Source: an uncultured Lachnospiraceae bacterium (GTDB lineage Bacteria > Bacillota > Clostridia > Lachnospirales > Lachnospiraceae). From it: a stretch of 39,758 nucleotides of DNA. The stretch covers positions 1-39,758 of the forward strand of contig ONRZ01000041.1 of NCBI GenBank assembly GCA_900320345.1. Reading direction: 5' to 3'. Position 1 is the first letter of the stretch, and the number at the start of each line of letters is the position of its first letter. A program made the position numbers and the translations under genes. This document shows, piece by piece, positions 10,290 through 17,486 of this stretch. The notes beneath the pieces are model-generated. The model made no database searches. It was not told where the DNA came from and worked only from the letters and a program-made list of their open reading frames with translations.

Positions 10290-11220
10290 TAAAATGCTCC
10301 TTTAAGACCTTCAGATACCATCTGCAGGCCTCATTTAGATCTTCGTCCGTAAAATCCGTCACCTTATCACATGCCGGTTTGAAGGACGCACTGGATTCAT
10401 CACGGTTTGCAATGTTCCACATGACAAAACTCACATCATATTTGTCCGCAAGTTCTATCCATTTATCCGCTTCTTCAAAATTATTCGTATAATTCCCGCT
10501 CGCGTCACAGCATCCGAATTCGGTTATGAACAGAGGAAGCCCCTGCTTTGCCGCCGCTTCGAACCTGTCCCTCAACGGCTGTCTGTGTGAATCGGCATAG
10601 AAATGGAGAACATACATAAGGTTCTTATCCGTTGTTATCGGATCGGCGGCGGCCTCGTCAACATACTGCGACCAGTTGGGAGTACCGCAGAGTATAACCG
10701 CATATTCATCGTATTTTCTTATGGCCGGTATCACCGCTTCTGCATATTCCTTTATATCCTTCCAGGTACAGCCGCCGTTCGGCTCATTGCAGATCTCGTA
10801 AAAAACATTTCCGTATGCATGATACTTCTTAGCCATCAGTTCAAAGAAACTCACAGCTTCATCCCTGTGCATAAGGGGATTTGAATCCTTAAGGATATGC
10901 CAGTCAATGATCACATACAATCCGATCTCCGTTGCCGCCTTAACTCCCCTGTCTATGACTTCAAGGAGCCTGCGCCTGTTCTCATCATCGCCCGTACAGT
11001 ATCCGTTAAGTTCTGCGGTATACATGGCAAGCCTTATTATATCCACATGCCACTTATCCCTCATAAATGCGAAAAAATCCCTGTTCACATACTGCGGATA
11101 CCATGAAAGCCCATGCGTTGAAAATCCGTGGAGAGTTACCTTTTCTCCGTTCCTGTCGGTAAGAACACCCCGGTTATTTACATGCAGTGCACCGTATCTG
11201 TCATATTTAGTCTTTCCCAT
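10282..11220 (-). CDS. Glycoside hydrolase family 5 endoglycanase, no signal peptide
   Basis: 312 residues forming just a GH5 TIM barrel. Catalytic residues are recognisable: the acid/base Glu in FYEICNEPNG near residue 145 and the nucleophile Glu in LPLFITEFGCCDASG near residue 235. Supporting motifs are IIRLAMYTAE, YVIIDWHIL and the C-terminal VMWNIANRDESS. The fold resembles GH5 subfamily 2 cellulases, but there is no signal peptide, carbohydrate-binding module or dockerin. The enzyme therefore probably acts inside the cell on imported oligosaccharides such as cello- or mixed-linkage oligomers. It is divergent from gltA with a palindrome in the shared promoter region and is co-transcribed with the M24 peptidase. 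The exact substrate is not readable from sequence. Confidence 0.9.
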   Translation of the reverse strand: MGKTKYDRYGALHVNNRGVLTDRNGEKVTLHGFSTHGLSWYPQYVNRDFFAFMRDKWHVDIIRLAMYTAELNGYCTGDDENRRRLLEVIDRGVKAATEIGLYVIIDWHILKDSNPLMHRDEAVSFFELMAKKYHAYGNVFYEICNEPNGGCTWKDIKEYAEAVIPAIRKYDEYAVILCGTPNWSQYVDEAAADPITTDKNLMYVLHFYADSHRQPLRDRFEAAAKQGLPLFITEFGCCDASGNYTNNFEEADKWIELADKYDVSFVMWNIANRDESSASFKPACDKVTDFTDEDLNEACRWYLKVLKEHFNE

Positions 11221-11241
11221 TTATCTGCTCCTATTTTTCCC

Positions 11242-11271
11242 TTGTCACGATATAATCGTGCATGTTAAAAT
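11242..11271 (+). promoter_or_regulatory. gltA promoter with 15-bp palindrome (divergent gltA/GH5 region)
   Basis: TTGTCA (11242-11247) and TAAAAT (11266-11271) are 18 bp apart upstream of gltA. A perfect inverted repeat CACGAT-ATA-ATCGTG occupies 11246-11260, overlapping the -35 box and containing TATAAT at its centre. It is placed to serve as an operator for both gltA and the divergent GH5-M24 pair. Confidence 0.5.
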
Positions 11272-11323
11272 CATACTATACTACATTAAAAAAGAGAAGT
11301 AAAACAAAAGAAGAGGAAAATTA

Positions 11324-12697
11324 ATGAACACCAATACCAACTACTACGAAGTGACTCCCGACATTGTAAGGCTTGCCGGACTTGCGGAATCAAGCGATCT
11401 TATCGATCCCGAGCTTTTCACATCATATGATGTAAAGAGAGGACTGCGTGACCTTAACGGAAAGGGTGTGCTCGCCGGACTGACTAATATTTCCGATGTA
11501 AGGGCCAATAAGATCGTGAACGGTGAGCAGGTTCCCATCGACGGAGAACTGTTTTACCGCGGTTACAATGTCCGCGACCTTGTCAGAGGCTTTACCAGCG
11601 AGGAGCGCTTCGGTTTCGAGGAGGTTACCTATCTCCTTCTCTTTGGTATGTTGCCGGATAAAAATGAACTCAGCGAATTTTCCAAGCTTCTTGCCATGTA
11701 CCGTACACTTCCCACAAGTTTTGTGCGTGACATCATCATGAAGGCTCCTAGCCGTGACATGATGAACACTCTCGCAAGAAGCGTGCTCACCCTGTATTCC
11801 TATGATGACAATGCCAATGACATCTCAACTCCGAATGTCTTAAGGCAGTGTCTTCAGCTGATCAGCCTGTTCCCTCTCCTTTCCGTTTACGGATACCAGG
11901 CATACAGGCATTATCATGACGGTAAGAGCTTATATATACACTCACCCAAGGATGATCTGTCCACAGCCGAGAATATACTGCGCATTCTGAGGGCCAATAA
12001 GACCTATACCCCTCTGGAAGCCCGGATACTTGACGTTGCCCTCGTACTCCATATGGAACACGGCGGCGGTAATAACTCAACATTTACAACGCATGTTGTG
12101 TCCTCTTCGGGGACTGACACATATTCTGTCATCGCAGCTGCCATCGGTTCGCTCAAGGGACCTCGTCACGGCGGAGCCAACCTTAAAGTAGTCGATATGT
12201 TTGCGGATATGCAGAGAGTCTTAAAGGACTGGGATGACGAGGATGAGATATCCGATTACTTAAGGAAGCTTCTTCACAAGGAAGCCTTCGATAAACAGGG
12301 CCTGATCTACGGAATGGGTCATGCCGTATATTCGCTTTCGGATCCGCGTGAACAGATCTTCAGGAATTATGTTGAGAAGCTCGCTGTCGAGAAGGGACTC
12401 GAGAAGGAATTCAAGCTGTATTCAACGGTCGCGAGATTAGGCCCTAAGATCATAGCCGATGAGCGTAAGATCTATAAGGGTGTATGCTGCAACGTCGACT
12501 TCTATTCCGGACTTGTATATGACATGCTCGGTCTTCCCAAGGAACTGTACACCCCTATCTTCGCGATAGCAAGGATCGTAGGCTGGAGTGCTCACAGGCT
12601 TGAGGAGCTTACCAACAACAGCAAGATAACACGTCCGGCATATAAGCCTGTCGGAGAAGACAGGAATTATATCCCGTTAAACAGCAGGAAATATTGA
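11324..12697 (+). CDS. gltA: Citrate synthase
   Basis: 457 residues, longer than the 370-residue B. subtilis type and typical of the clostridial form. It condenses oxaloacetate with acetyl-CoA to citrate, feeding glutamate synthesis in an incomplete TCA cycle. Active-site regions are present: LHMEHGGGNNSTFTTHVV (first catalytic His), GSLKGPRHGGAN (second His near residue 285), GMGHAVYSLSDPR (third His) and NVDFYSGLVY (Asp), with the RIVGWSAHRLEE arginine region near the C terminus. The ATG follows AAGAGGAAAA. The gene starts a plus-strand unit continuing into a CheY-like and a CheX-like gene, with gaps of 53 and 36 bp. The 80-residue N-terminal extension is normal for this subgroup. Identity is secure. 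Confidence 0.96.
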   Translation: MNTNTNYYEVTPDIVRLAGLAESSDLIDPELFTSYDVKRGLRDLNGKGVLAGLTNISDVRANKIVNGEQVPIDGELFYRGYNVRDLVRGFTSEERFGFEEVTYLLLFGMLPDKNELSEFSKLLAMYRTLPTSFVRDIIMKAPSRDMMNTLARSVLTLYSYDDNANDISTPNVLRQCLQLISLFPLLSVYGYQAYRHYHDGKSLYIHSPKDDLSTAENILRILRANKTYTPLEARILDVALVLHMEHGGGNNSTFTTHVVSSSGTDTYSVIAAAIGSLKGPRHGGANLKVVDMFADMQRVLKDWDDEDEISDYLRKLLHKEAFDKQGLIYGMGHAVYSLSDPREQIFRNYVEKLAVEKGLEKEFKLYSTVARLGPKIIADERKIYKGVCCNVDFYSGLVYDMLGLPKELYTPIFAIARIVGWSAHRLEELTNNSKITRPAYKPVGEDRNYIPLNSRKY

Positions 12698-12750
12698 TAT
12701 TTATCGCTCCGTATATTAAACTAAGATAATAAAACTTCAGGAGGCCGTAT

Positions 12751-13122
12751 ATGAGTGAATCCAATGTAAAAATGCTGGTATGTGATGATTCTATCCTCGC
12801 ACGCAAGAGCATGACAGCAATGCTCAATTCTTTCGGCTATGAAAACGTATTTGAGGTAAGTAATGGCGAAGATGCCGTAAATAAATATAAGGCAGAGAAG
12901 CCCGACATCGTATTCCTTGATATAGTAATGCCTGTTAAGGACGGTATCACGGCAACCAAAGAGATAATCGAATTCGATCCGGATGCTAAGATCATCGTGA
13001 TATCTTCCGTGGGAACACAGACACATTTAAGGGAAGTGATCAAGGCCGGTGCAAAGGATTTTATACAAAAGCCCGTTGATCAGGATCTTCTCAAAAAGAT
13101 AATAGAACACAATCTTCCGTAA
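12751..13122 (+). CDS. Stand-alone CheY-like response regulator
   Basis: 123 residues consisting only of a receiver domain. Phosphorylation chemistry is intact: acidic pair in VCDDSILARKS, phospho-acceptor Asp in IVFLDIVMP near residue 54, Ser-Ser in VISSVG, and the conserved Lys in FIQKPVDQ near residue 108. No output domain follows. A very good ribosome binding site CAGGAGG lies 7 bp before the ATG. The next gene encodes a CheX-like protein, and CheX-class proteins dephosphorylate CheY, so the two probably form a pair. No kinase, receptor or flagellar gene is adjacent; the kinase must be elsewhere. It may act in chemotaxis or another phospho-signal; the sequence cannot decide. Confidence 0.9.
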   Translation: MSESNVKMLVCDDSILARKSMTAMLNSFGYENVFEVSNGEDAVNKYKAEKPDIVFLDIVMPVKDGITATKEIIEFDPDAKIIVISSVGTQTHLREVIKAGAKDFIQKPVDQDLLKKIIEHNLP

Positions 13123-13158
13123 CCAACAGCCGATACTGTCAGGAGGGAACATACTATT

Positions 13159-13695
13159 ATGGCAAATGATGATTTGGTATTAAGTATTCTTGATAATTCC
13201 AATTACAATGAGATATCGGGATCGATGACGGAATTCGTCAGGACTTACGTTGAGAAGCTCGTGACCGATGTTTCGCTGTATGTTGATTCTTCGATAGTTG
13301 TTGAGAATATCGAAACAGTGGATAAATACAAGGCAGGACAGGAACTCTCGCAGGATATAACAGGTGTTCCTTCCGCATATTCCGCGATCGACGGGGAGCC
13401 GGATGTCCTTGTACAGTTCGCCGAACAATATGCCAAGCTCGGAATAGACAGTTTCGACATTCTTGCAAAGGAAGCGCTTCTTGATTTCCTGAATCTGCAT
13501 AACGGACTGTTCATAGTGCTCTTAAGCAAGCTCAATCTGTGTGAGTTAAGCCTCAATGCTCCCAAACAGAATGAGTATCTTAATATAACGACCGAAGTGA
13601 ACGGCAAGATAACGATAATCCCGATACGCTTTGCATTCGGAACGGTGAAGTTCCTCTTATATGAACTTCCGGGTTCCGAGGATCTTGCAAAATAA
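13159..13695 (+). CDS. CheX-like phosphatase-domain protein
   Basis: 178 residues with no signal peptide or membrane segment. The region LLDFLNLHNGLF near residues 109-120 fits the CheC/CheX/FliY helix signature (acidic-x-x-Asn-x-x-x-Gly) with Asp replacing the usual Glu. Alternating beta-rich segments on both sides, ending in TTEVNGKITIIPIRFAFGTVKFLLY, are consistent with the CheX fold. In characterised members the Glu and Asn attack the CheY aspartyl phosphate. It sits 36 bp after a CheY-like gene with a good AGGAGG site and ends in a strong terminator, supporting a two-gene signalling module. The assignment rests on motif and context, so it is moderate. Confidence 0.6.
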   Translation: MANDDLVLSILDNSNYNEISGSMTEFVRTYVEKLVTDVSLYVDSSIVVENIETVDKYKAGQELSQDITGVPSAYSAIDGEPDVLVQFAEQYAKLGIDSFDILAKEALLDFLNLHNGLFIVLLSKLNLCELSLNAPKQNEYLNITTEVNGKITIIPIRFAFGTVKFLLYELPGSEDLAK

Positions 13696-13714
13696 AAGGT
13701 ATGTCCCATGCGGA
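13690..13714. repeat. Left REP-like inverted repeat of accessory island
   Basis: AAATAAAAGGTATGTCC starting over the cheX stop codon, followed by CATGCGGAC, which makes a GTCC/GGAC hairpin. The reverse complement, with two extra A, recurs at 17487-17513. The pair brackets the Rpn, XRE and transposase genes. Confidence 0.5.
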
Positions 13715-13728
13715 CTAGGGCAAAAGAA

Positions 13729-13773
13729 ACCCTCTGCCGTGATTTTAAAATCAGACAGAGGGGTCTTTTTTTT
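13729..13773 (+). terminator. Rho-independent terminator of gltA-cheY-cheX
   Basis: ACCCTCTG (13729-13736) pairs with CAGAGGGGT (13756-13764), with an inner GATTTT/AAAATC palindrome, followed by eight T. It lies 33 bp downstream of the cheX-like stop. Confidence 0.85.
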
Positions 13774-13850
13774 AATCTTTGTTGCTTTTAGTCTGACGGG
13801 GATTTGTGTTGCCTTAAGTATGAAGTATATAAAGAATATCCCTCACATAT

Positions 13851-13878
13851 AAAAAGACGCCCTTCGGACGTCTTTTTT
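13851..13878. terminator. Bidirectional terminator downstream of Rpn-like gene
   Basis: AAAAAGACG pairs with CGTCTTTTT around a CCCTTCGGA loop, giving T-runs on both strands. It lies 10 bp past the nuclease gene stop on the minus strand. The 13774-13850 stretch before it holds nothing I can identify. Confidence 0.75.
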
Positions 13879-13887
13879 AAGTATAGT

Positions 13888-14079
13888 TTATTTTCCTAAT
13901 ATAGTTTCGGCCATTTTTACTGCATCGTCTTTATTGGTTGCTGCTCCTGTTTCAAGATAATGATTTGCCAATTTTTCAATACTGGCTTTGTGATCTTCTG
14001 CACGACCTTCTGCACGACCTTCTGTACGACCCTTTTTTAACAGTTTTTCGGAACGTAGTTCAAGAATTTTTCCACCCAT
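13888..14079 (-). CDS. Putative internally initiated small Rpn C-terminal protein (63 aa)
   Basis: An in-frame ATG at 14079 (codon 238 of the nuclease gene) is preceded by AAAGGAG at 14091-14097 with an 11-bp spacer, a credible ribosome binding site inside a coding region. The product would be 63 residues, MGGKILELRSEKLL, then three Gly-Arg-x-Glu repeats, then a helical tail ending MAETILGK. For E. coli rpn genes a short C-terminal protein made from an internal start has been reported to act as an antitoxin of the full-length nuclease; this site would be the equivalent. There is no direct evidence that it is used here. Confidence 0.4.
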   Translation of the reverse strand: MGGKILELRSEKLLKKGRTEGRAEGRAEDHKASIEKLANHYLETGAATNKDDAVKMAETILGK

Positions 14080-14790
14080 GATATCTTTAACTCCTTTCCT
14101 TATCTTTTTGTGATCCTCTAATATATGGTCGGATACTTTTGTTATAAGATCGATCATATCCGCATACTGAATATCTCTGTTTCCCACTTCGTTTTCAAGC
14201 TGTTTTCTTAATTTTTCGCAGCTTTCAAAAAATGCAAGCTTTTCCTTTTCATTTTGTTCCATTTCTGAAAATTGATCTTCATATCTCATCAAATAAAACG
14301 GAACAAGTACAAGGAGTTTTTTACGAAATATTTCCTCTTGTGTGTAGTCTTTTGCCTTTATGATCTTGGTTTCGTAATCAAACGACCTACCATCAGGCAT
14401 GTTTACAACCACTTTCAATTTGTCAGGTGTACTTTTATTATGTCTCAGATACAAAACCGCCGATTCAGGAAAATTTATCTCATATCTACCTTCCTTTTTC
14501 TCCGCATGTTCGTGAGCTATCATGAAGTCATATTCTATCATGCGGATTTCCATCGTGCTGTCAGGATTACTCTGACATTCGATATGATAATACTTATCCT
14601 TTATGAGAAATAAAGAATCTGTAATTATCTTTTTATCTTTAGTGATGAACTCATTTCGAAGTTGTTGAATTTTAACATTATCTGGATAACTTTCTCCGAA
14701 TGCTTCATTAATTAAAGCCACCATCATAAACGGCATTTTCTGTGCGATAGTTCGGAAGACATCGTCAAATGTCGTACTTTTCGTTTTCAT
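13888..14790 (-). CDS. Rpn-family PD-(D/E)XK nuclease (recombination-promoting nuclease/transposase-like)
   Basis: 300 residues from the ATG at 14790, preceded by AAGAGG; a GTG six bases further upstream is possible but badly placed. The N-terminal half carries the PDDEXK_2 core of Rpn/YhgA-like proteins: Asp in KIITDSLF near residue 58 and the ExQ variant in YHIECQS at residues 71-73, then RMIEYDFMIAHE. A middle helical region follows, then a Gly-Arg-Ala-Glu repeat and a short C-terminal helical tail. Rpn proteins of E. coli are DNA endonucleases reported to promote RecA-independent recombination and to act against phage. A good -10 (TATAAT) lies about 20 bp upstream. Base composition is visibly more AT-rich than the housekeeping flanks, consistent with transfer. 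It has no partner gene on the same strand except the XRE gene, 375 bp upstream. Confidence 0.85.
   Translation of the reverse strand: MKTKSTTFDDVFRTIAQKMPFMMVALINEAFGESYPDNVKIQQLRNEFITKDKKIITDSLFLIKDKYYHIECQSNPDSTMEIRMIEYDFMIAHEHAEKKEGRYEINFPESAVLYLRHNKSTPDKLKVVVNMPDGRSFDYETKIIKAKDYTQEEIFRKKLLVLVPFYLMRYEDQFSEMEQNEKEKLAFFESCEKLRKQLENEVGNRDIQYADMIDLITKVSDHILEDHKKIRKGVKDIMGGKILELRSEKLLKKGRTEGRAEGRAEDHKASIEKLANHYLETGAATNKDDAVKMAETILGK
13995..14030 (-). repeat. Three tandem 12-bp repeats within Rpn-like gene
   Basis: Three copies of CTTCTGCACGAC (plus strand; one T/C difference in the last copy) encode Gly-Arg-Ala/Thr-Glu units. Because the unit is a multiple of three, slippage changes protein length without breaking the frame. 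The repeat lies inside the possible internal small protein. Confidence 0.85.
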
Positions 14791-15165
14791 AAACACCTCT
14801 TTCTTCTGCCTTTATTATAGCAAATAATTAATATTCTGTATATAAACAGGCATTTAAAGAGGTATGTATTCCTCTGGGATGCCCGATTGTAAAGATATAC
14901 GGCGGGCAGAGCCCTATATATAAATTATACTATTCTTTTACTCCTTTTGACTTATAAATAGTATATAAACAAATATGATAGAATGTACGGTGAATAACTA
15001 TCTTTTCATGTCTATTATAACATTTTTAGTTGGAAATTCAATGATTTCAGCACGATTCTATAGATACGCTGATCAGGTTAAGGGATAGTATAGACTATAG
15101 GCACATATATGAGATTATTTTTGATTATATATATTATTATATCAAGATGAGAAAATATCCAAAAT
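14791..15165. other. AT-rich intergenic region, no gene seen
   Basis: 375 bp between the nuclease and XRE genes. The end near 14810 holds the nuclease -10 (TATAAT on the minus strand). A short inverted repeat ATAGT-ATAG-ACTAT lies near 15090-15105, followed by GCACATA, a half-site identical to one arm of the XRE operator palindrome. I see no tRNA, no credible small ORF and no clear terminator. Confidence 0.5.
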
Positions 15166-15693
15166 TTATTTGTTTTGTATTATTTCGCTATACTTTTCAA
15201 AATATCTGGTCATCCGTTCAGTAAATGCTTTCTGTTTTTGGTCCATGGAAAAGCATTCTTTTACGATTCTTAACCCTGTATTATCATTTATACTATCCGT
15301 TCCATGAGATACTATATACTCCGAAACAGTTACAATTACCGGTTTTATCTCTTCCGGCATAGTTTCGATCAACGTGTCTTCCTCAGCTGATATACTGGCC
15401 GGTATATTCTTAACGAAATAATCTTGTGTACCGGCAGCTATACGTCGTATTGCTTTTCTGACCTCTTCATCCGTGCAGAAGGCCCTGATATATTCAGACG
15501 GGCCAAATCCGCAGCATTCACCGATCTTTGGCAGGACTGATACAGGGATATCGATCTTCCCGTTCTCATACCGGCTTATGGTCGTGTGGGTCACTCCGAT
15601 ATGACCGGCAACCTCTGTTTGAGACAGGTTCTTTATCCTGCGGCGTTTCCTTATCACTTTTCCGATCCTTTTTACAAGGCTTTCTTCGTTCAT
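15166..15693 (-). CDS. XRE-family HTH transcriptional regulator
   Basis: 175 residues. The N-terminal 65 residues form a Cro/C1-type helix-turn-helix: IGKVIRKRRRIKNLSQTEVAGHIGVTHTTISRYENGKIDIPVSVLPKI, with the recognition helix around THTTISRYENG. The remaining 110 residues are helical and match no domain I recognise; there is no peptidase or kinase motif. The start is the ATG at 15693, whose -10 box lies in a palindrome at 15705-15725 and which lacks a clear Shine-Dalgarno, so the mRNA leader is very short. It probably represses itself and perhaps the neighbouring nuclease. It lies within the bracketed AT-rich island. Confidence 0.88.
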   Translation of the reverse strand: MNEESLVKRIGKVIRKRRRIKNLSQTEVAGHIGVTHTTISRYENGKIDIPVSVLPKIGECCGFGPSEYIRAFCTDEEVRKAIRRIAAGTQDYFVKNIPASISAEEDTLIETMPEEIKPVIVTVSEYIVSHGTDSINDNTGLRIVKECFSMDQKQKAFTERMTRYFEKYSEIIQNK

Positions 15694-15704
15694 ATTTTAC
15701 ACGA

Positions 15705-15725
15705 TATGTGCATTATACGCACATA
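15705..15725 (-). promoter_or_regulatory. Operator palindrome over the -10 box of the XRE gene
   Basis: Perfect inverted repeat TATGTGC-N7-GCACATA, with TATAAT (minus strand) in the centre. Only about 18 bp separate TATAAT from the ATG, leaving a leader of about 10 nt. The position fits negative autoregulation by the adjacent XRE protein. Confidence 0.6.
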
Positions 15726-15816
15726 ATTTGGTCTAAAAAGAGAACTTATCCCAAGATGTCTTAAATATATGGATAAGTCCGAACCTGTGTTTTATAATAA
15801 CATTGTAACAAAATAT

Positions 15817-15863
15817 AAAAAGCATCGTAAATTCTGGTTTGGCCGCCTGATCCGATGCTTTTT
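15817..15863. terminator. Bidirectional hairpin upstream of transposase
   Basis: AAAAAGCATCG (15817-15827) pairs perfectly with CGATGCTTTTT (15853-15863), an 11-bp stem with a 25-nt loop and T-runs on both strands. It would block read-in to the transposase, a common trait of insertion sequences. Its status as part of the element is inferred. Confidence 0.5.
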
Positions 15864-15970
15864 ATTCCAAAACGATGCAATGCACCGCCTGCTTTTATAT
15901 GAATATATTAACACTGATGCAAAAAATATGCAACAAAGAAAATAGAATTCATGGCATAACGGAGGAAGTT

Positions 15971-17302
15971 ATGAAAAAGGATATCAAGATCATACTAAAC
16001 AATTCCATAAAAGCCATTACTTCTGATATAGATAAATACAGTGAACATCCCGGAAAAGATTTCACAAGAGAACGAAAACTCCCTGCCTATACCATTATCC
16101 AGTTCATACTAAACATGGAAGGAAATACGTTGAATGCTGAAATATACAACAATTTTCCGTTATCAAGAGTACGCATGAGTGCCTCTGCTTTTGTCCAGCA
16201 ACGTGATAAACTGAAGCCGCAAGCATTCAAAGCCTTACTCCACGAGTTTAACGCCACTTTGACGGATACTAAGACCATGAAAGGGCTGCGTGTATATGCT
16301 ATAGACGGATCTGATTTCTGTACACCGCTGAATAAAGACAGCCAGTGGTATATCCCTAACCATTACATCCGCAAAGACGGGCAGGAAGCCAAGGGAACTT
16401 GCCTGTTTCACGGAAATTTCTTGTATGACTTGCTGAACAAGCAGTACATGGACGTAAACGAGACTCGTGACGAGCGTGACGGCGCAATTCGGCTCATAGA
16501 AGGCATACAGCATCCGATCAATGCTCTTGTCATTATGGACAGGGGCTATTCTGGTTTTAACATGATAGAGCATTGTAATCGTTATGGCGGATATTATGTT
16601 ATCAGAAGTCCCCTTACAAACACCATCAAAGAAATATCTGAATTGCCGGACCAGCCGTGCGATATGGATATCGAGGTCAAAGTATCTACCAGATCACAGC
16701 AGTTTTGTGATATTTACGGATACAGAAAGATAAATGTTCATAAAGGCAGGAAAGAAGAATACTCAGACAAGACAAGTGCGTCTCAATGGGATTTTGAAGA
16801 AAAATGCCTTATTAAATTTCGTGTATGCAAGTTCATGATCAACGATCCCGATACAGACAAAGATGTCTGGGAGGTTCTAATTACAAATCTACCAAGGGGT
16901 AAGTTTACGCTTAAGGGGTTGAAGCGCATTTACTGGCTCAGATGGGGTATAGAGACCTCATTCAGAGAATTAAAATACGCTGTCGGAGCTATTAATTTCC
17001 ATTCCAAAAAGGATAAATTCATCCTTCAGGAACTTTACGCCCATCTGATTATGTTCAATGCCGCATCAAGGGCGGCCGCGGCTATCCCGGCAACGAACAG
17101 CGACAAAGGATGGACTTATGCCGTGGACTTTAAAATGGTAGTACATATCTTTCGGATATATTTCCGTAGTTTCAATAAAGCTCCCCCCGATGAAATGTAT
17201 GCTGATATGACACGCTACCGCCACATGATCAAGGACGGACGGCATAGTATGAGACTCTTGAAGCCTAAATCAGCGGTCTATTTTACATACAGGGTTGCGT
17301 AA
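15971..17302 (+). CDS. IS4-family DDE transposase
   Basis: 443 residues from the ATG at 15971, chosen because GGAGGAAG sits directly upstream; the frame is open further upstream but without a ribosome binding site. DDE residues are all visible: first Asp in YAIDGSDF near residue 110, second Asp in LVIMDRGYSG near residue 190, and Glu in the diagnostic IS4 Y-(2)-R-(3)-E-(6)-K motif, YWLRWGIETSFRELK, near residue 330. No frameshift or stop interrupts it, so the enzyme may be active. It moves its own element by cut and paste. A hairpin terminator follows at 17362-17405. Confidence 0.93.
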   Translation: MKKDIKIILNNSIKAITSDIDKYSEHPGKDFTRERKLPAYTIIQFILNMEGNTLNAEIYNNFPLSRVRMSASAFVQQRDKLKPQAFKALLHEFNATLTDTKTMKGLRVYAIDGSDFCTPLNKDSQWYIPNHYIRKDGQEAKGTCLFHGNFLYDLLNKQYMDVNETRDERDGAIRLIEGIQHPINALVIMDRGYSGFNMIEHCNRYGGYYVIRSPLTNTIKEISELPDQPCDMDIEVKVSTRSQQFCDIYGYRKINVHKGRKEEYSDKTSASQWDFEEKCLIKFRVCKFMINDPDTDKDVWEVLITNLPRGKFTLKGLKRIYWLRWGIETSFRELKYAVGAINFHSKKDKFILQELYAHLIMFNAASRAAAAIPATNSDKGWTYAVDFKMVVHIFRIYFRSFNKAPPDEMYADMTRYRHMIKDGRHSMRLLKPKSAVYFTYRVA

Positions 17303-17343
17303 GGCAAGGGTATTGCTCTTGCCTGTTTCCCTTGCTGTAAAAT

Positions 17344-17472
17344 AAGGTTTTTCGCATAAAGAAAGTGCCGAGACGAGGATTTTTACTCCAATCTCGACAC
17401 TTTTTGTTTAGAGCCGCCTTAACTTAATGCCTGTTTCGGATGTAATAAGTCATTTTGGACTCGAAAAACCTT
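17344..17472. repeat. 11-bp inverted repeat flanking post-transposase segment
   Basis: AAGGTTTTTCG (17344-17354) and its exact reverse complement (17462-17472) enclose 107 bp that contain the transposase terminator hairpin. It may be part of the IS right end or a small separate element. No third copy is seen in the window. Together with 17487-17513 this is all I see in the 272-bp gap between transposase and thrC. Confidence 0.5.
17362..17405 (+). terminator. Terminator after the transposase
   Basis: AAAGTG-c-CGAGA pairs with TCTCG-a-CACTTT (11 bp, one mismatch) around a 18-nt loop, followed by T residues. The opposite strand is also followed by a T-rich stretch. Confidence 0.65.
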
Positions 17473-17486
17473 AACTAAATAGTATT

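Larger units (their letters stand above)
15817..17405 (+). mobile_element. IS4-family insertion sequence (ends approximate)
   Basis: One DDE transposase gene flanked by hairpins on both sides. I could not find matching terminal inverted repeats or a target duplication, so the ends given are simply the outer limits of the two hairpins. The element may be old, or its true ends may lie at the 17344-17472 or 17487-17513 repeats. Confidence 0.55.

Noticed and set aside
13995..14030. CRISPR-like repeats
   Set aside because: Contiguous 12-bp coding repeats without spacers; not a CRISPR array. No array is present elsewhere in the window.
15875..15970. Upstream extension of the transposase start
   Set aside because: The frame is open but has no ribosome binding site; GGAGGAAG directly before 15971 fixes the start.
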